Assembly (NCBI GenBank): GCA_015494815.1
Contig: WGAK01000082.1
Location: 1-10,440 of the forward strand
Length of the DNA: 10,440 bases
Source: Anaerolineales bacterium
GTDB lineage: Bacteria > Chloroflexota > Anaerolineae > Anaerolineales > DRMV01
Reading direction: 5' to 3'
Shown: positions 1 through 5,231 of the stretch, piece after piece
How the letters are laid out: the number at the start of each line of letters is the position of its first letter
How positions within the stretch are numbered: the first letter of the stretch is position 1
Position numbers and translations under genes: made by a program
The notes under the pieces: generated by a model
What the model saw: the letters and a program-made list of their open reading frames with translations, nothing else
Told to the model about the DNA's origin: nothing
The model's database searches: none

Positions 1-1203
1 TCAGTCCAAAATCTCGGTGATGGTGCCCGCACCCACCGTCAGGCCGCCTTCCCGAATCGCAAACCGCGACCCCTTCTCCAGCGCCACCGGCACCATCAAC
101 TCCACCGTCAGGTTCACATTGTCCCCGGGCATCACCATGTCCACCCCTTCCGGCAGCGTTATCGTCCCCGTCACATCCGTCGTCCGAATGTAGAACTGCG
201 GCCGATACCCGCTGAAGAACGGCTTGTGCCGCCCGCCTTCGTCCTTCCGCAACACATACACTTCTGCCTTGAACTTCCGGTGCGGCGTGATGCTCCCGGG
301 CGCGGCCACCACCATCCCGCGGCGTACTTGCGTCCGCCCAATGCCTCGCAGCAGCAGCCCCACATTGTCCCCCGCTATCCCTTCGTCCAGCACTTTGTGG
401 AACATCTCCACACCCGTCACCACCGTCTTCAGCACCTCGTCCTGCATCCCCACAATCTCCACCTCTTCCCCGGTCCGAATCTTCCCCCGCTCTATCCGGC
501 CCGTCACCACCGTACCCCGGCCCTTGATGCTGAACACATCCTCTATCGGCATCATGAACGGCTTGTCCACTTCCCGCACCGGCTCCGGGATGTACTCGTC
601 CAAGACCCGCAGCAATTCCCCAATCGGTTCGTACTCCGGCGCATTCGGGTCCTGGCTCTCGCTCTGCAGCGCCTGCAGCGCACTCCCCTTCACCACCGGC
701 ACTTCATCCCCAGGATACCCGTACTCGCTCAGCAACTCCCGCACTTCCAACTCCACCAGTTCCAGCAGTTCCGGGTCGTCCATCATGTCCACTTTGTTCA
801 GAAACACCACAATCGCCGGCACTTCCACCTGCCGCGCCAGCAAGATGTGCTCCCGCGTCTGCGGCATCGGCCCCTCGGGTGCGGCCACCACCAGAATCGC
901 ACCGTCCACCTGCGCCGCACCCGTAATCATGTTCTTGATGTAGTCCCGGTGCCCGGGCATGTCCACATGCGCATAGTGCCGCTTCGGCGTCTCGTACTCC
1001 ACATGCGCAATGTTGATGGTGATGCCCCGCTGCCGCTCTTCCGGCGCTTTGTCGATCTCTTCGAACGGCGTGTACTGGCCCCATCCCTGCAGCGCACAGT
1101 ACTTCGTGATGGCCGCCGTCAGCGTGGTCTTGCCATGGTCGATGTGCCCCATGGTCCCCACATTCAAGTGCGGCTTCCGCCGCTCAAACTTTTGCTTGCC
1201 CAT
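1..1203 (-). CDS. tuf: Elongation factor Tu (EF-Tu)
   Basis: This 400-residue protein is a full-length EF-Tu, the cytoplasmic GTPase that delivers aminoacyl-tRNA to the ribosomal A site. The GTPase signatures are all visible: P-loop GHIDHGKT (19-26), effector segment RGITIN (59-64), DMPGH (81-85) with the catalytic His85, NKVD (136-139) and SAL (174-176). The two beta-barrel domains follow; the third ends in the conserved FAIREGGLTVGAGTI stretch. The ATG is 8 bases after an AAGGAG ribosome site, and the N-terminus matches the family. The stop codon is exactly at the left edge of the window, so the gene is complete but its terminator and downstream neighbour are not visible. It follows three tRNA genes, the arrangement known from thrU-tyrU-glyT-thrT-tufB of E. 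coli. Oddity: residues 81-87 read DMPGHRD where most bacterial EF-Tu have DCPGHAD. Early arginine codons (R8, R9, R57, R59, R75, R86) are all CGG. Confidence 0.98.
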   Translation of the reverse strand: MGKQKFERRKPHLNVGTMGHIDHGKTTLTAAITKYCALQGWGQYTPFEEIDKAPEERQRGITINIAHVEYETPKRHYAHVDMPGHRDYIKNMITGAAQVDGAILVVAAPEGPMPQTREHILLARQVEVPAIVVFLNKVDMMDDPELLELVELEVRELLSEYGYPGDEVPVVKGSALQALQSESQDPNAPEYEPIGELLRVLDEYIPEPVREVDKPFMMPIEDVFSIKGRGTVVTGRIERGKIRTGEEVEIVGMQDEVLKTVVTGVEMFHKVLDEGIAGDNVGLLLRGIGRTQVRRGMVVAAPGSITPHRKFKAEVYVLRKDEGGRHKPFFSGYRPQFYIRTTDVTGTITLPEGVDMVMPGDNVNLTVELMVPVALEKGSRFAIREGGLTVGAGTITEILD

Positions 1204-1211
1204 AGGTGCCT

Positions 1212-1217
1212 CTCCTT
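1212..1217 (-). promoter_or_regulatory. Ribosome binding site of tuf
   Basis: AAGGAG on the minus strand, inside a longer GAAGGAGAGG, lies 8 bases before the tuf ATG at 1203. This strong Shine-Dalgarno sequence fixes the start. Its AGAGG part could pair with a CCTCT in the first arm of the upstream leader hairpin. Confidence 0.85.
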
Positions 1218-1230
1218 CGAAAGATATGGC

Positions 1231-1244
1231 GAGGGTATGCCCTC
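1231..1244 (-). promoter_or_regulatory. Small hairpin in tuf leader
   Basis: A perfect 5-bp inverted repeat, GAGGG-CATA-CCCTC in the mRNA sense, lies about 14 bases before the tuf Shine-Dalgarno sequence. Its arms share the GAGGG/CCCTC core with the larger upstream hairpin at 1257-1284, so the two can form alternative pairings. The inverted repeat is directly visible; a regulatory role is inference. Confidence 0.45.
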
Positions 1245-1256
1245 TTACGCGCTACA

Positions 1257-1284
1257 ATTCCCTCTTCTGGCGACCAGAGGGAAT
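1257..1284 (-). promoter_or_regulatory. Bulged hairpin in tRNA-Thr to tuf spacer
   Basis: In the mRNA sense, an 8-bp stem (ATTCCCTC with GAGGGAAT) continues through a three-base bulge (GAA) on the 3' side into TGG/CCA closed by a TCG loop. It lies in the 108-base spacer between tRNA-Thr(GGU) and tuf. It may be an RNA-processing site separating tRNA from mRNA, or an mRNA-stabilising or regulatory structure. No T-run follows, so it is not an intrinsic terminator. Confidence 0.5.
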
Positions 1285-1311
1285 GCACCGCCCAACGATG
1301 GAAGAAAAAAG

Positions 1312-1384
1312 AGCCCTCGACGGGACTTGAACCCGTGACCTCACCCTTACCAAGGGTGTGCTCTACCTCCTGAGCTACGAGGGC
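1312..1384 (-). tRNA. tRNA-Thr (anticodon GGU)
   Basis: The 73-nucleotide cloverleaf has acceptor stem GCCCTCG/CGAGGGC, D stem GCTC/GAGC, an anticodon stem CACCC/GGGTG, and a T arm with loop TTCAAGT. Loop TTGGTAA gives anticodon GGT (plus-strand acc at 1349-1351), so it reads ACC and ACU threonine codons. The discriminator base is T at 1312 and CCA is not encoded. It is the last of three tRNAs before tuf. Directly after the discriminator come C and six T residues. Confidence 0.97.
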
Positions 1385-1393
1385 TCATGCCAG

Positions 1394-1477
1394 TGGGCAG
1401 GGAGGGATTCGAACCCCCGTAGGGCGAAGCCCAGCGGGTTTACAGCCCGCCCCCTTTGGCCACTTGGGTACCTGCCC
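1394..1477 (-). tRNA. tRNA-Tyr (anticodon GUA)
   Basis: This 84-nucleotide class II tRNA has the long variable arm (TGGGCTTCGCCCTA) typical of bacterial tRNA-Tyr. Acceptor stem is GGGCAGG/CCTGCCC with discriminator A. Anticodon stem GCGGG/CCCGC with loop CTGTAAA gives anticodon GTA (plus-strand tac at 1441-1443). The T loop is TTCGAAT. CCA is not encoded. It sits between two threonine tRNAs, separated from them by about 10 bases on each side, so all three must be cut from one precursor. Confidence 0.97.
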
Positions 1478-1488
1478 ACGACACACCA

Positions 1489-1561
1489 AGCCGACGACGG
1501 GACTTGAACCCGTAACCCGCCGCTTACAAGGCGGCCGCTCTGCCGGTTGAGCTACGTCGGC
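1489..1561 (-). tRNA. tRNA-Thr (anticodon UGU)
   Basis: The 73-nucleotide cloverleaf has acceptor stem GCCGACG/CGTCGGC, D stem GCTC/GAGC, and an anticodon loop CTTGTAA giving anticodon TGT (plus-strand aca at 1526-1528). It therefore reads ACA and, by wobble, ACG. The T loop is TTCAAGT, the discriminator is T, and CCA is not encoded. It is the first gene of the tRNA-tuf operon, starting about 12 bases after a consensus -10 box. Confidence 0.97.
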
Positions 1562-1573
1562 CAGGCCGCGTCC

Positions 1574-1602
1574 ATTATACCAGACAGGGCAACCGCCCAC
1601 AA
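1574..1602 (-). promoter_or_regulatory. Proximal promoter of tRNA-tuf operon
   Basis: On the minus strand, TTGTGG (1597-1602) is followed after 17 bases by a perfect TATAAT (1574-1579), with the extended -10 triplet TGG just before it. Expected initiation is near 1567, only about 6 bases before the first tRNA. Such a strong, short-leader promoter fits a stable RNA operon. Confidence 0.85.
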
Positions 1603-1621
1603 GCCCCGTGGGGTCGGCTTG
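1600..1621 (-). terminator. Hairpin behind the MFS gene, possible weak terminator
   Basis: CAAGCC and GGCTTG form a 6-bp inverted repeat around a GC-rich core that can also pair CCCC with GGGG. It lies 36 bases after the MFS stop codon and overlaps the proximal -35 box. No T-run follows, so intrinsic termination is doubtful. It may instead fold in the transcript from the distal promoter. Confidence 0.25.
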
Positions 1622-1631
1622 CGCGGCCCTA

Positions 1632-1660
1632 AGTGTAGCAAATTCCCGTGGCTTCGTCAA
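1632..1660 (-). promoter_or_regulatory. Distal promoter of tRNA-tuf operon
   Basis: On the minus strand, TTGACG (1655-1660) and TACACT (1632-1637) are separated by exactly 17 bases, a good housekeeping-sigma promoter. It overlaps the stop codon of the MFS gene and lies 58 bases upstream of the proximal promoter -10 box. Both face the tRNA genes, so the operon appears to have tandem promoters. Confidence 0.65.
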
Positions 1661-2919
1661 CGGTCGCGGGCAAAATTTCCCCCCTCGGCCGGGGCCGCGG
1701 GCACGCCCAGCAGCAGCACCGCGGCCAGCGCCATGCCCGCCGCGGCCAGCGGGAAGAGCATGGCATACGCGCCCGGCCGCCATTCCAGCAGCAGTCCCAG
1801 CGCGGGCGGGCCCAGAATCAGCGCCGCGTTGGAAGCGATGTAATACAGGCCCGTCATCCAACCCGCCTGCCCCTCGGGGCCGTACTCGTATACCAGGGGC
1901 AGCGCGTTGACATTCACCAGGGCCCAGGCCGCGCCCAGCCCGGCCAGCAGGGCCAGCAACGCGGGCACCGTGCGCACCACCAGCCCCAGGGCCAGCAGCG
2001 GCGTCAACGCCATCAACCCGGCCAGAATCACCCGCCTTCGGCCCCAACGCGCGCCGGCCAGCCCCGCGGGTACGGCCAGCGCCACGAAGGTCAGCGGCAG
2101 CACCGCGGTCACCATGGCCACGCGGCCGTCGCTCAGCCCCAGCACGAACTTACCAAACGACGACAGCCAGGCCTCCACCAGGCTGTAGGCCCAAAACCAC
2201 GCCAGCAGCGCCAGCAACAGCCGCCCCAGGCCCGCGTGCCCCGCCAATCGCCGCTGGCGCACGGCCTGCCAAACCGCGCGCAGGCTCGGCTCGGCCGCGG
2301 CCGAGGCCACCGGTTGCTGCGGCTCGCGCACCCGCCACAGCACCACCCCCACGGCCAGCAACAGCATGCCCGCGCCAAAGGCAAAGGGCGCCACCTCGGC
2401 CGCCGACAGTCCCCAGCGGCTCAGGGCGGCTTCGTACAACGCACCGCCCACCAGAAAGGCCAGAATCGCACCCAGGCCACCCATCAGGTTGATGACGCCG
2501 TTGGCCGTACTGCGCTGTTCCGGCGGATACAAATCGCCCAGCAACGCGATGGTCGGCGAGCGGAACACCGCCAACGCGAAGTTGGTCAGGCCGATGGCCA
2601 GCATGATGCCCGCCACCGAGCGCGCCAGGGGGATGCTCACAAAGGCCAATGCGGCCAGCGGCGCGCCCACCATGAGCCACGGCAACCGCCGCCCCCAACG
2701 CGTGCGGGTGCGGTCCGAGAGCGCGCCGACCAGGGGTTGCAGCACGATGTTGAAGTAGTTGTCCCAGGTCAGGGCCACGCCGATGGCCAACGCGCCCACC
2801 TCACGCTGCTTAAGCAGCAGCGGGACGAAGTTGTTGAAGATGGGGCCGACGAGGCTGATGCCAAAGAAGCCAAACGCCAGGGCAAAGGTGCGCCCCCAGG
2901 GGAAGGTGGTCCGGCTCAT
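1657..2919 (-). CDS. MFS permease, SLC45/GPH-like (probable sugar transporter)
   Basis: This 420-residue, strongly hydrophobic protein has the features of a 12-helix major facilitator of the SLC45 / glycoside-pentoside-hexuronide type. The loop after helix 2 reads GALSDRTRTRWGRRLPW (65-81), the family A-like motif. A second weaker copy, RWGRRR (291-296), lies at the matching place in the C-terminal half. DLYPPEQRSTANG (129-141) and WALVNVNALPLVYEY (332-346) also resemble bacterial SLC45-like carriers. A hydrophilic loop near 198-226 separates the halves. It should import or export a sugar across the inner membrane with a coupled ion, but the substrate cannot be read from the sequence. The ATG overlaps the trmD stop as ATGA, with GAGGAG (2928-2933) 8 bases upstream inside trmD, so translation is probably coupled to trmD. 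Confidence 0.88.
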   Translation of the reverse strand: MSRTTFPWGRTFALAFGFFGISLVGPIFNNFVPLLLKQREVGALAIGVALTWDNYFNIVLQPLVGALSDRTRTRWGRRLPWLMVGAPLAALAFVSIPLARSVAGIMLAIGLTNFALAVFRSPTIALLGDLYPPEQRSTANGVINLMGGLGAILAFLVGGALYEAALSRWGLSAAEVAPFAFGAGMLLLAVGVVLWRVREPQQPVASAAAEPSLRAVWQAVRQRRLAGHAGLGRLLLALLAWFWAYSLVEAWLSSFGKFVLGLSDGRVAMVTAVLPLTFVALAVPAGLAGARWGRRRVILAGLMALTPLLALGLVVRTVPALLALLAGLGAAWALVNVNALPLVYEYGPEGQAGWMTGLYYIASNAALILGPPALGLLLEWRPGAYAMLFPLAAAGMALAAVLLLGVPAAPAEGGNFARDR

Positions 2920-3710
2920 GCCGCAGGCTCCTCAGGGGTGGGGGAAGACGCCGCGGCCGACGGGTCGGATTCGGACGCGCGCCGCGCCGCTTCCAGTTGG
3001 GCCAGAAAGGCCCGGTCCTCCTCGGTGAGGGACGCGCGGGCCAGCAAGTCGGGCCGGCGCTCCCAGGTGCGGCGCAGGGCCTCTCGACGCCGCCAGCGCG
3101 CGATTTCCGCGTGGTGGCCCGAGAGCAGCACCTCGGGCACCTTCCAGCCCCGAAACACCGCGGGGCGGGTGTAGTGCGGGTGTTCCAGCAGCCCGTCGCT
3201 GAACGAGTCTTTGCGGGGCGCGTCGGGGTCGCCCAACACGCCGGGCAGCAGTCGGGTCACCGCATCCAGGACCACCAGCGCAGGCAGTTCGCCGCCGGTG
3301 AGCACATAGTCGCCGATGGAAATCTCGTCGGTCACCAGGTGCTGCCGCACCCGCTCGTCCACGCCCTCGTAGCGCCCCGCGATGAGGGCCAGGTGGGGCT
3401 GTTGGGCCAGTTCCCAGGCCACTTCCTGGGTGAAGGGCCGGCCCTGGGGCGTGAGCAGGATGACGGGCACCTGAGGCGGCCGGCCCAACACGGCTTCCAC
3501 CGCGGCGAAAATGGGCTCGGGCTTCATCACCATGCCGCCGCCGCCGCCGTAAGGCTCGTCGTCCACGGTCTTGTGGCGGTCCGTGGCCCAATCGCGGATG
3601 TTGTGCAGCCGCACCTCCAGCAGGCCCTTCTGCCGGGCCCGCGCCATGATGCTCAGGCTCAGGTACGGTTCGAACACCTCGGGGAACAGGGTAAACACTT
3701 CCACGCGCAT
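2916..3710 (-). CDS. trmD: tRNA (guanine-N1)-methyltransferase TrmD
   Basis: TrmD uses S-adenosylmethionine to methylate guanine 37 (m1G37) next to the anticodon of tRNAs with G36, preventing +1 frameshifting. The 264-residue product starts with the canonical MRVEVFTLFPEVF. The SPOUT trefoil-knot signatures are clear: GRYEGVDERV (112-121) and SIGDYVLTGGELPAL (131-145). DSFSDG (168-173) holds the catalytic aspartate equivalent to E. coli Asp169, and Arg153 matches Arg154. A Ser/Ala/Pro-rich tail (about 243-264) extends past the usual end and carries the ribosome site of the next gene. A longer open frame exists upstream, but the conserved N-terminus fixes this start. No Shine-Dalgarno sequence precedes the ATG, and a -10 box lies 6 bases before it. 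The usual rpsP-rimM-rplS neighbours are absent; the partner here is an MFS permease gene. Confidence 0.97.
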   Translation of the reverse strand: MRVEVFTLFPEVFEPYLSLSIMARARQKGLLEVRLHNIRDWATDRHKTVDDEPYGGGGGMVMKPEPIFAAVEAVLGRPPQVPVILLTPQGRPFTQEVAWELAQQPHLALIAGRYEGVDERVRQHLVTDEISIGDYVLTGGELPALVVLDAVTRLLPGVLGDPDAPRKDSFSDGLLEHPHYTRPAVFRGWKVPEVLLSGHHAEIARWRRREALRRTWERRPDLLARASLTEEDRAFLAQLEAARRASESDPSAAASSPTPEEPAA

Positions 3711-3716
3711 GGGTGT

Positions 3717-3725
3717 ATTGTACCA
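3717..3725 (-). promoter_or_regulatory. Extended -10 promoter of trmD (leaderless)
   Basis: TGGTACAAT on the minus strand ends 6 bases before the trmD ATG. This puts the expected transcription start at, or within a base or two of, the A of the start codon. No good -35 hexamer is seen (GCCCAC at 17-bp spacing), but the TGN extension can compensate. There is no Shine-Dalgarno sequence in this interval, consistent with a leaderless mRNA. Confidence 0.65.
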
Positions 3726-3745
3726 AGGCCGGGCCGCGGGTGGGC

Positions 3746-3751
3746 TATAAT
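3746..3751 (+). promoter_or_regulatory. -10 box of the aldolase-family gene
   Basis: A perfect TATAAT lies 46 bases before the aldolase-family ATG, on the strand opposite the trmD -10 box and 23 bases from it. The hexamer at 17-bp spacing (CCAAGG, 3723-3728) is a poor -35. The expected start is near 3758, so the two divergent promoters overlap and could interfere with each other. Confidence 0.55.
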
Positions 3752-3757
3752 CCCCCT

Positions 3758-3773
3758 GGCGGGGGAACCCGCC
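3758..3773 (+). promoter_or_regulatory. 5' end hairpin with GNRA loop in aldolase mRNA
   Basis: GGCGGG-GGAA-CCCGCC is a perfect 6-bp GC stem closed by a GNRA-class tetraloop. Its first base coincides with the transcription start predicted from the TATAAT at 3746-3751, so the mRNA would begin with this stem. 5'-terminal stems of this kind are known to slow mRNA decay; that role here is inferred. Confidence 0.45.
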
Positions 3774-3797
3774 CATTCCGCGGCAGGAGCGAAGGTC

Positions 3798-4442
3798 ATG
3801 ACGGCATCCCCTTATGCCGACGAAGCCGCGGCCCGCGAGGCCGTGACCGCGTTGGTGCACGAACTGTTCCAGGCCCGGCTCATCACATCCACGGGCGGCA
3901 ATGTGTCGGTGCGTTTGGGCACGGGCGATGTGCTCATCACGCCCACCCGCATGCACAAGGGCGGGCTCACCCCTGCGACCCTGGTGCGGGTGGATGCGCA
4001 GGGCCAACCCTACCCCGGTCAGGGCAAGCCTTCGTCCGAGACGCCCCTGCACCTGGCCGTGTACGAAGCCTTCCCCCAGGTGCACGCGGTGGTGCACACC
4101 CACGCGCCTTACGCCACCGCGCTGGGGCTGATGGGCCAGCGCATTCCGCCCATTCTGGCCGACGCGCTGCCTTTCGAGCACATGCGCACGGTGTATTATG
4201 TGGTGCCCGGCGACCGCGCGGGCATCGCCCGTTTGGTGGAAGGGCTGCGCCACGCGCCCGCCGTGTTGATGCAGAACCACGGCCTGCTCACCGTGGGCGA
4301 AACCCTGCGGCAGGCCGCCAACTATGCTCTGGCCCTGGAAGAAGTCATCCACATCCTCACTGTGTGCCGCATTTGGGGCATCGAGCCGCGCACCCTGCCG
4401 CCCGACGACGCGGCCACTTTGCGGGAACTGGGCGTGGTGTGA
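3798..4442 (+). CDS. Class II aldolase/adducin family protein (sugar-phosphate aldolase or epimerase)
   Basis: This 214-residue zinc enzyme belongs to the class II aldolase/adducin family (FucA, AraD, MtnB), close in length to FucA. The phosphate-binding loop is GGNVSVR (33-39). PSSE (78-81) carries the catalytic glutamate (Glu81). HTH (100-102) and His161 in QNHG (159-162) give the three zinc-ligand histidines. It should cleave or rearrange a phosphorylated sugar such as L-fuculose-1-phosphate or L-ribulose-5-phosphate in the cytoplasm, but the substrate is not evident and no matching kinase or isomerase gene is nearby. The ATG has AGGAG (3785-3789) 8 bases upstream. A longer open frame exists upstream, but the ribosome site, promoter and homology all support this start. 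plsY follows on the same strand after 108 bases. Confidence 0.92.
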   Translation: MTASPYADEAAAREAVTALVHELFQARLITSTGGNVSVRLGTGDVLITPTRMHKGGLTPATLVRVDAQGQPYPGQGKPSSETPLHLAVYEAFPQVHAVVHTHAPYATALGLMGQRIPPILADALPFEHMRTVYYVVPGDRAGIARLVEGLRHAPAVLMQNHGLLTVGETLRQAANYALALEEVIHILTVCRIWGIEPRTLPPDDAATLRELGVV

Positions 4443-4455
4443 GCCACGCGCAACG

Positions 4456-4472
4456 CCCCGGCCCGGCCGGGG
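4456..4472 (+). terminator. GC-rich palindrome after the aldolase gene
   Basis: CCCCGGCCCGGCCGGGG is a near-perfect palindrome 13 bases after the aldolase-family stop codon. In RNA it can fold as a 6-7 bp stem with a short loop. The following bases (TTGTAATG) are only weakly U-rich, so it may be a weak terminator, an mRNA 3' stabiliser, or a pause site before plsY. Confidence 0.35.
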
Positions 4473-4477
4473 TTGTA

Positions 4478-4549
4478 ATGATGATGGAACGCACTTTCGG
4501 CCGGGCGGTGGGGACGAGGGCCTTGTATTTCACGGACAGGAGCAGGTAG
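4478..4549 (+). CDS. Possible 23-codon leader ORF before plsY
   Basis: A short frame begins with three consecutive ATG codons and ends with TAG one base before the plsY GTG. The product would be MMMERTFGRAVGTRALYFTD followed by RSR. A weak GGGG ribosome site lies just before it, at the end of the palindrome. The adjacent stop and start could couple translation. No homologue is recognised and the frame may be chance, since the plsY Shine-Dalgarno sequence lies within it. Confidence 0.15.
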   Translation: MMMERTFGRAVGTRALYFTDRSR

Positions 4550-4550
4550 C

Positions 4551-5219
4551 GTGATTGTTTTGCGTATTCTTTGGCTTTTGGGCCTCAGTTACTTTCTGGG
4601 CGCCATCCCCTTTGGCTATATCATCGCCAAAATCGCCCGCAATGTGGATGTGCGCCAGGTGGAAAGCGGCCGCACCGGAGGCACCAACACGCTGCGCGCC
4701 GCGGGCTTTTGGGCCGGTCTGGCTACCGCCACGCTGGACATCCTCAAAGGCGCCACCACCGTTTGGCTGGCCAAGTTCGTAGTGCCCGACCTGTACTGGG
4801 TGCACGTGCTGGCCCCCGTGCTGGCCATCATCGGCCACAACTACTCGCTGATTCTGGCCGAGCGGGACCCCGAAGGCAAGGTGCGGCTGTATGGCGGCGC
4901 GGGGGGCGCGCCCGCGGCCGGGGGCGCGCTGGGGCTGTGGGCCCCGTCGCTGCTCTACATCCTGGCCATTGGGGTGGTGCTGTTCTTCGTGGTGGGCTAT
5001 GCCTCGGTCACGACCATGAGCGTGCCCGTCGTCGCGGGGCTGGTGTTCGCCTACCAGGCCGCGCACGGCCAACTGCCGTGGGTGTATGTGGCGTACGCGG
5101 TGCTGGCCGAAGCCCTGCTGCTATGGGCCCTACGGCCCAACATCCGCCGTCTGCTGAACGGCACCGAGCGGGTGGTGGGCCTGCGCGCCTGGCTGGCCCG
5201 CCGACGCCTCACGGCCTGA
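4551..5219 (+). CDS. plsY: Glycerol-3-phosphate acyltransferase PlsY-like membrane protein
   Basis: The 222-residue protein matches PlsY, the inner-membrane enzyme that transfers acyl groups from acyl-phosphate to glycerol-3-phosphate to make lysophosphatidic acid, the first step of phospholipid synthesis. Motif 1 is SYFLGAIPFGYIIAK (13-27). Motif 2 is GRTGGTNTLRAAG (40-52). Motif 3 begins GHNYS (95-99) and ends GGAGGAPAAGG (115-125). Hydrophobic segments near 2-25, 50-75, 83-103, 128-170 and 175-195 fit a multi-pass protein. Translation starts at GTG with AGGAG (4538-4542) 8 bases upstream. Oddities: the usual GGKGVAT of motif 3 is GGAGGAP here, so the lysine is lost; motif 2 has RTGG where GNxG is usual; and a charged insert (ERDPEGKVRLY, 104-114) precedes the glycine run. 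It may be a lineage-specific PlsY form. No promoter of its own is obvious. Confidence 0.88.
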   Translation: MIVLRILWLLGLSYFLGAIPFGYIIAKIARNVDVRQVESGRTGGTNTLRAAGFWAGLATATLDILKGATTVWLAKFVVPDLYWVHVLAPVLAIIGHNYSLILAERDPEGKVRLYGGAGGAPAAGGALGLWAPSLLYILAIGVVLFFVVGYASVTTMSVPVVAGLVFAYQAAHGQLPWVYVAYAVLAEALLLWALRPNIRRLLNGTERVVGLRAWLARRRLTA

Positions 5220-5231
5220 AGGTGCTCAGGC
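5214..5231. terminator. Inverted repeat bridging convergent stop codons
   Basis: GCCTGA and TCAGGC, separated by AGGTGC, form a 6-bp inverted repeat made of the last codon and stop of both plsY and the DUF4126 gene. It could act on both strands, but there is no T-run either way. The match arises partly because both genes end in GCC TGA. Confidence 0.25.

Noticed and set aside
226..1338. Plus-strand frame of 370 codons opposite tuf, running into tRNA-Thr
   Set aside because: It is antisense to EF-Tu and crosses a tRNA gene, which is not plausible for a real gene.
1648..3174. An open frame of 508 codons on the plus strand opposite the MFS gene and trmD
   Set aside because: Its product is a His/Gln/Arg/Gly-rich low-complexity chain with no ribosome site or family resemblance, while both genes on the minus strand are certain.
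2997..3797. Upstream extension of the aldolase frame to 2997
   Set aside because: It runs antisense through trmD; the promoter, ribosome site and homology place the start at 3798.
3711..4352. Upstream extension of the trmD frame to a start at 4352
   Set aside because: The extra segment is antisense to the aldolase-family gene, and the true TrmD N-terminus and its promoter are at 3710-3725.
3798..4442. Specific naming of the aldolase-family gene as fucA, araD or mtnB
   Set aside because: Catalytic and zinc residues are shared across the family, and no neighbouring pathway gene decides among these substrates.
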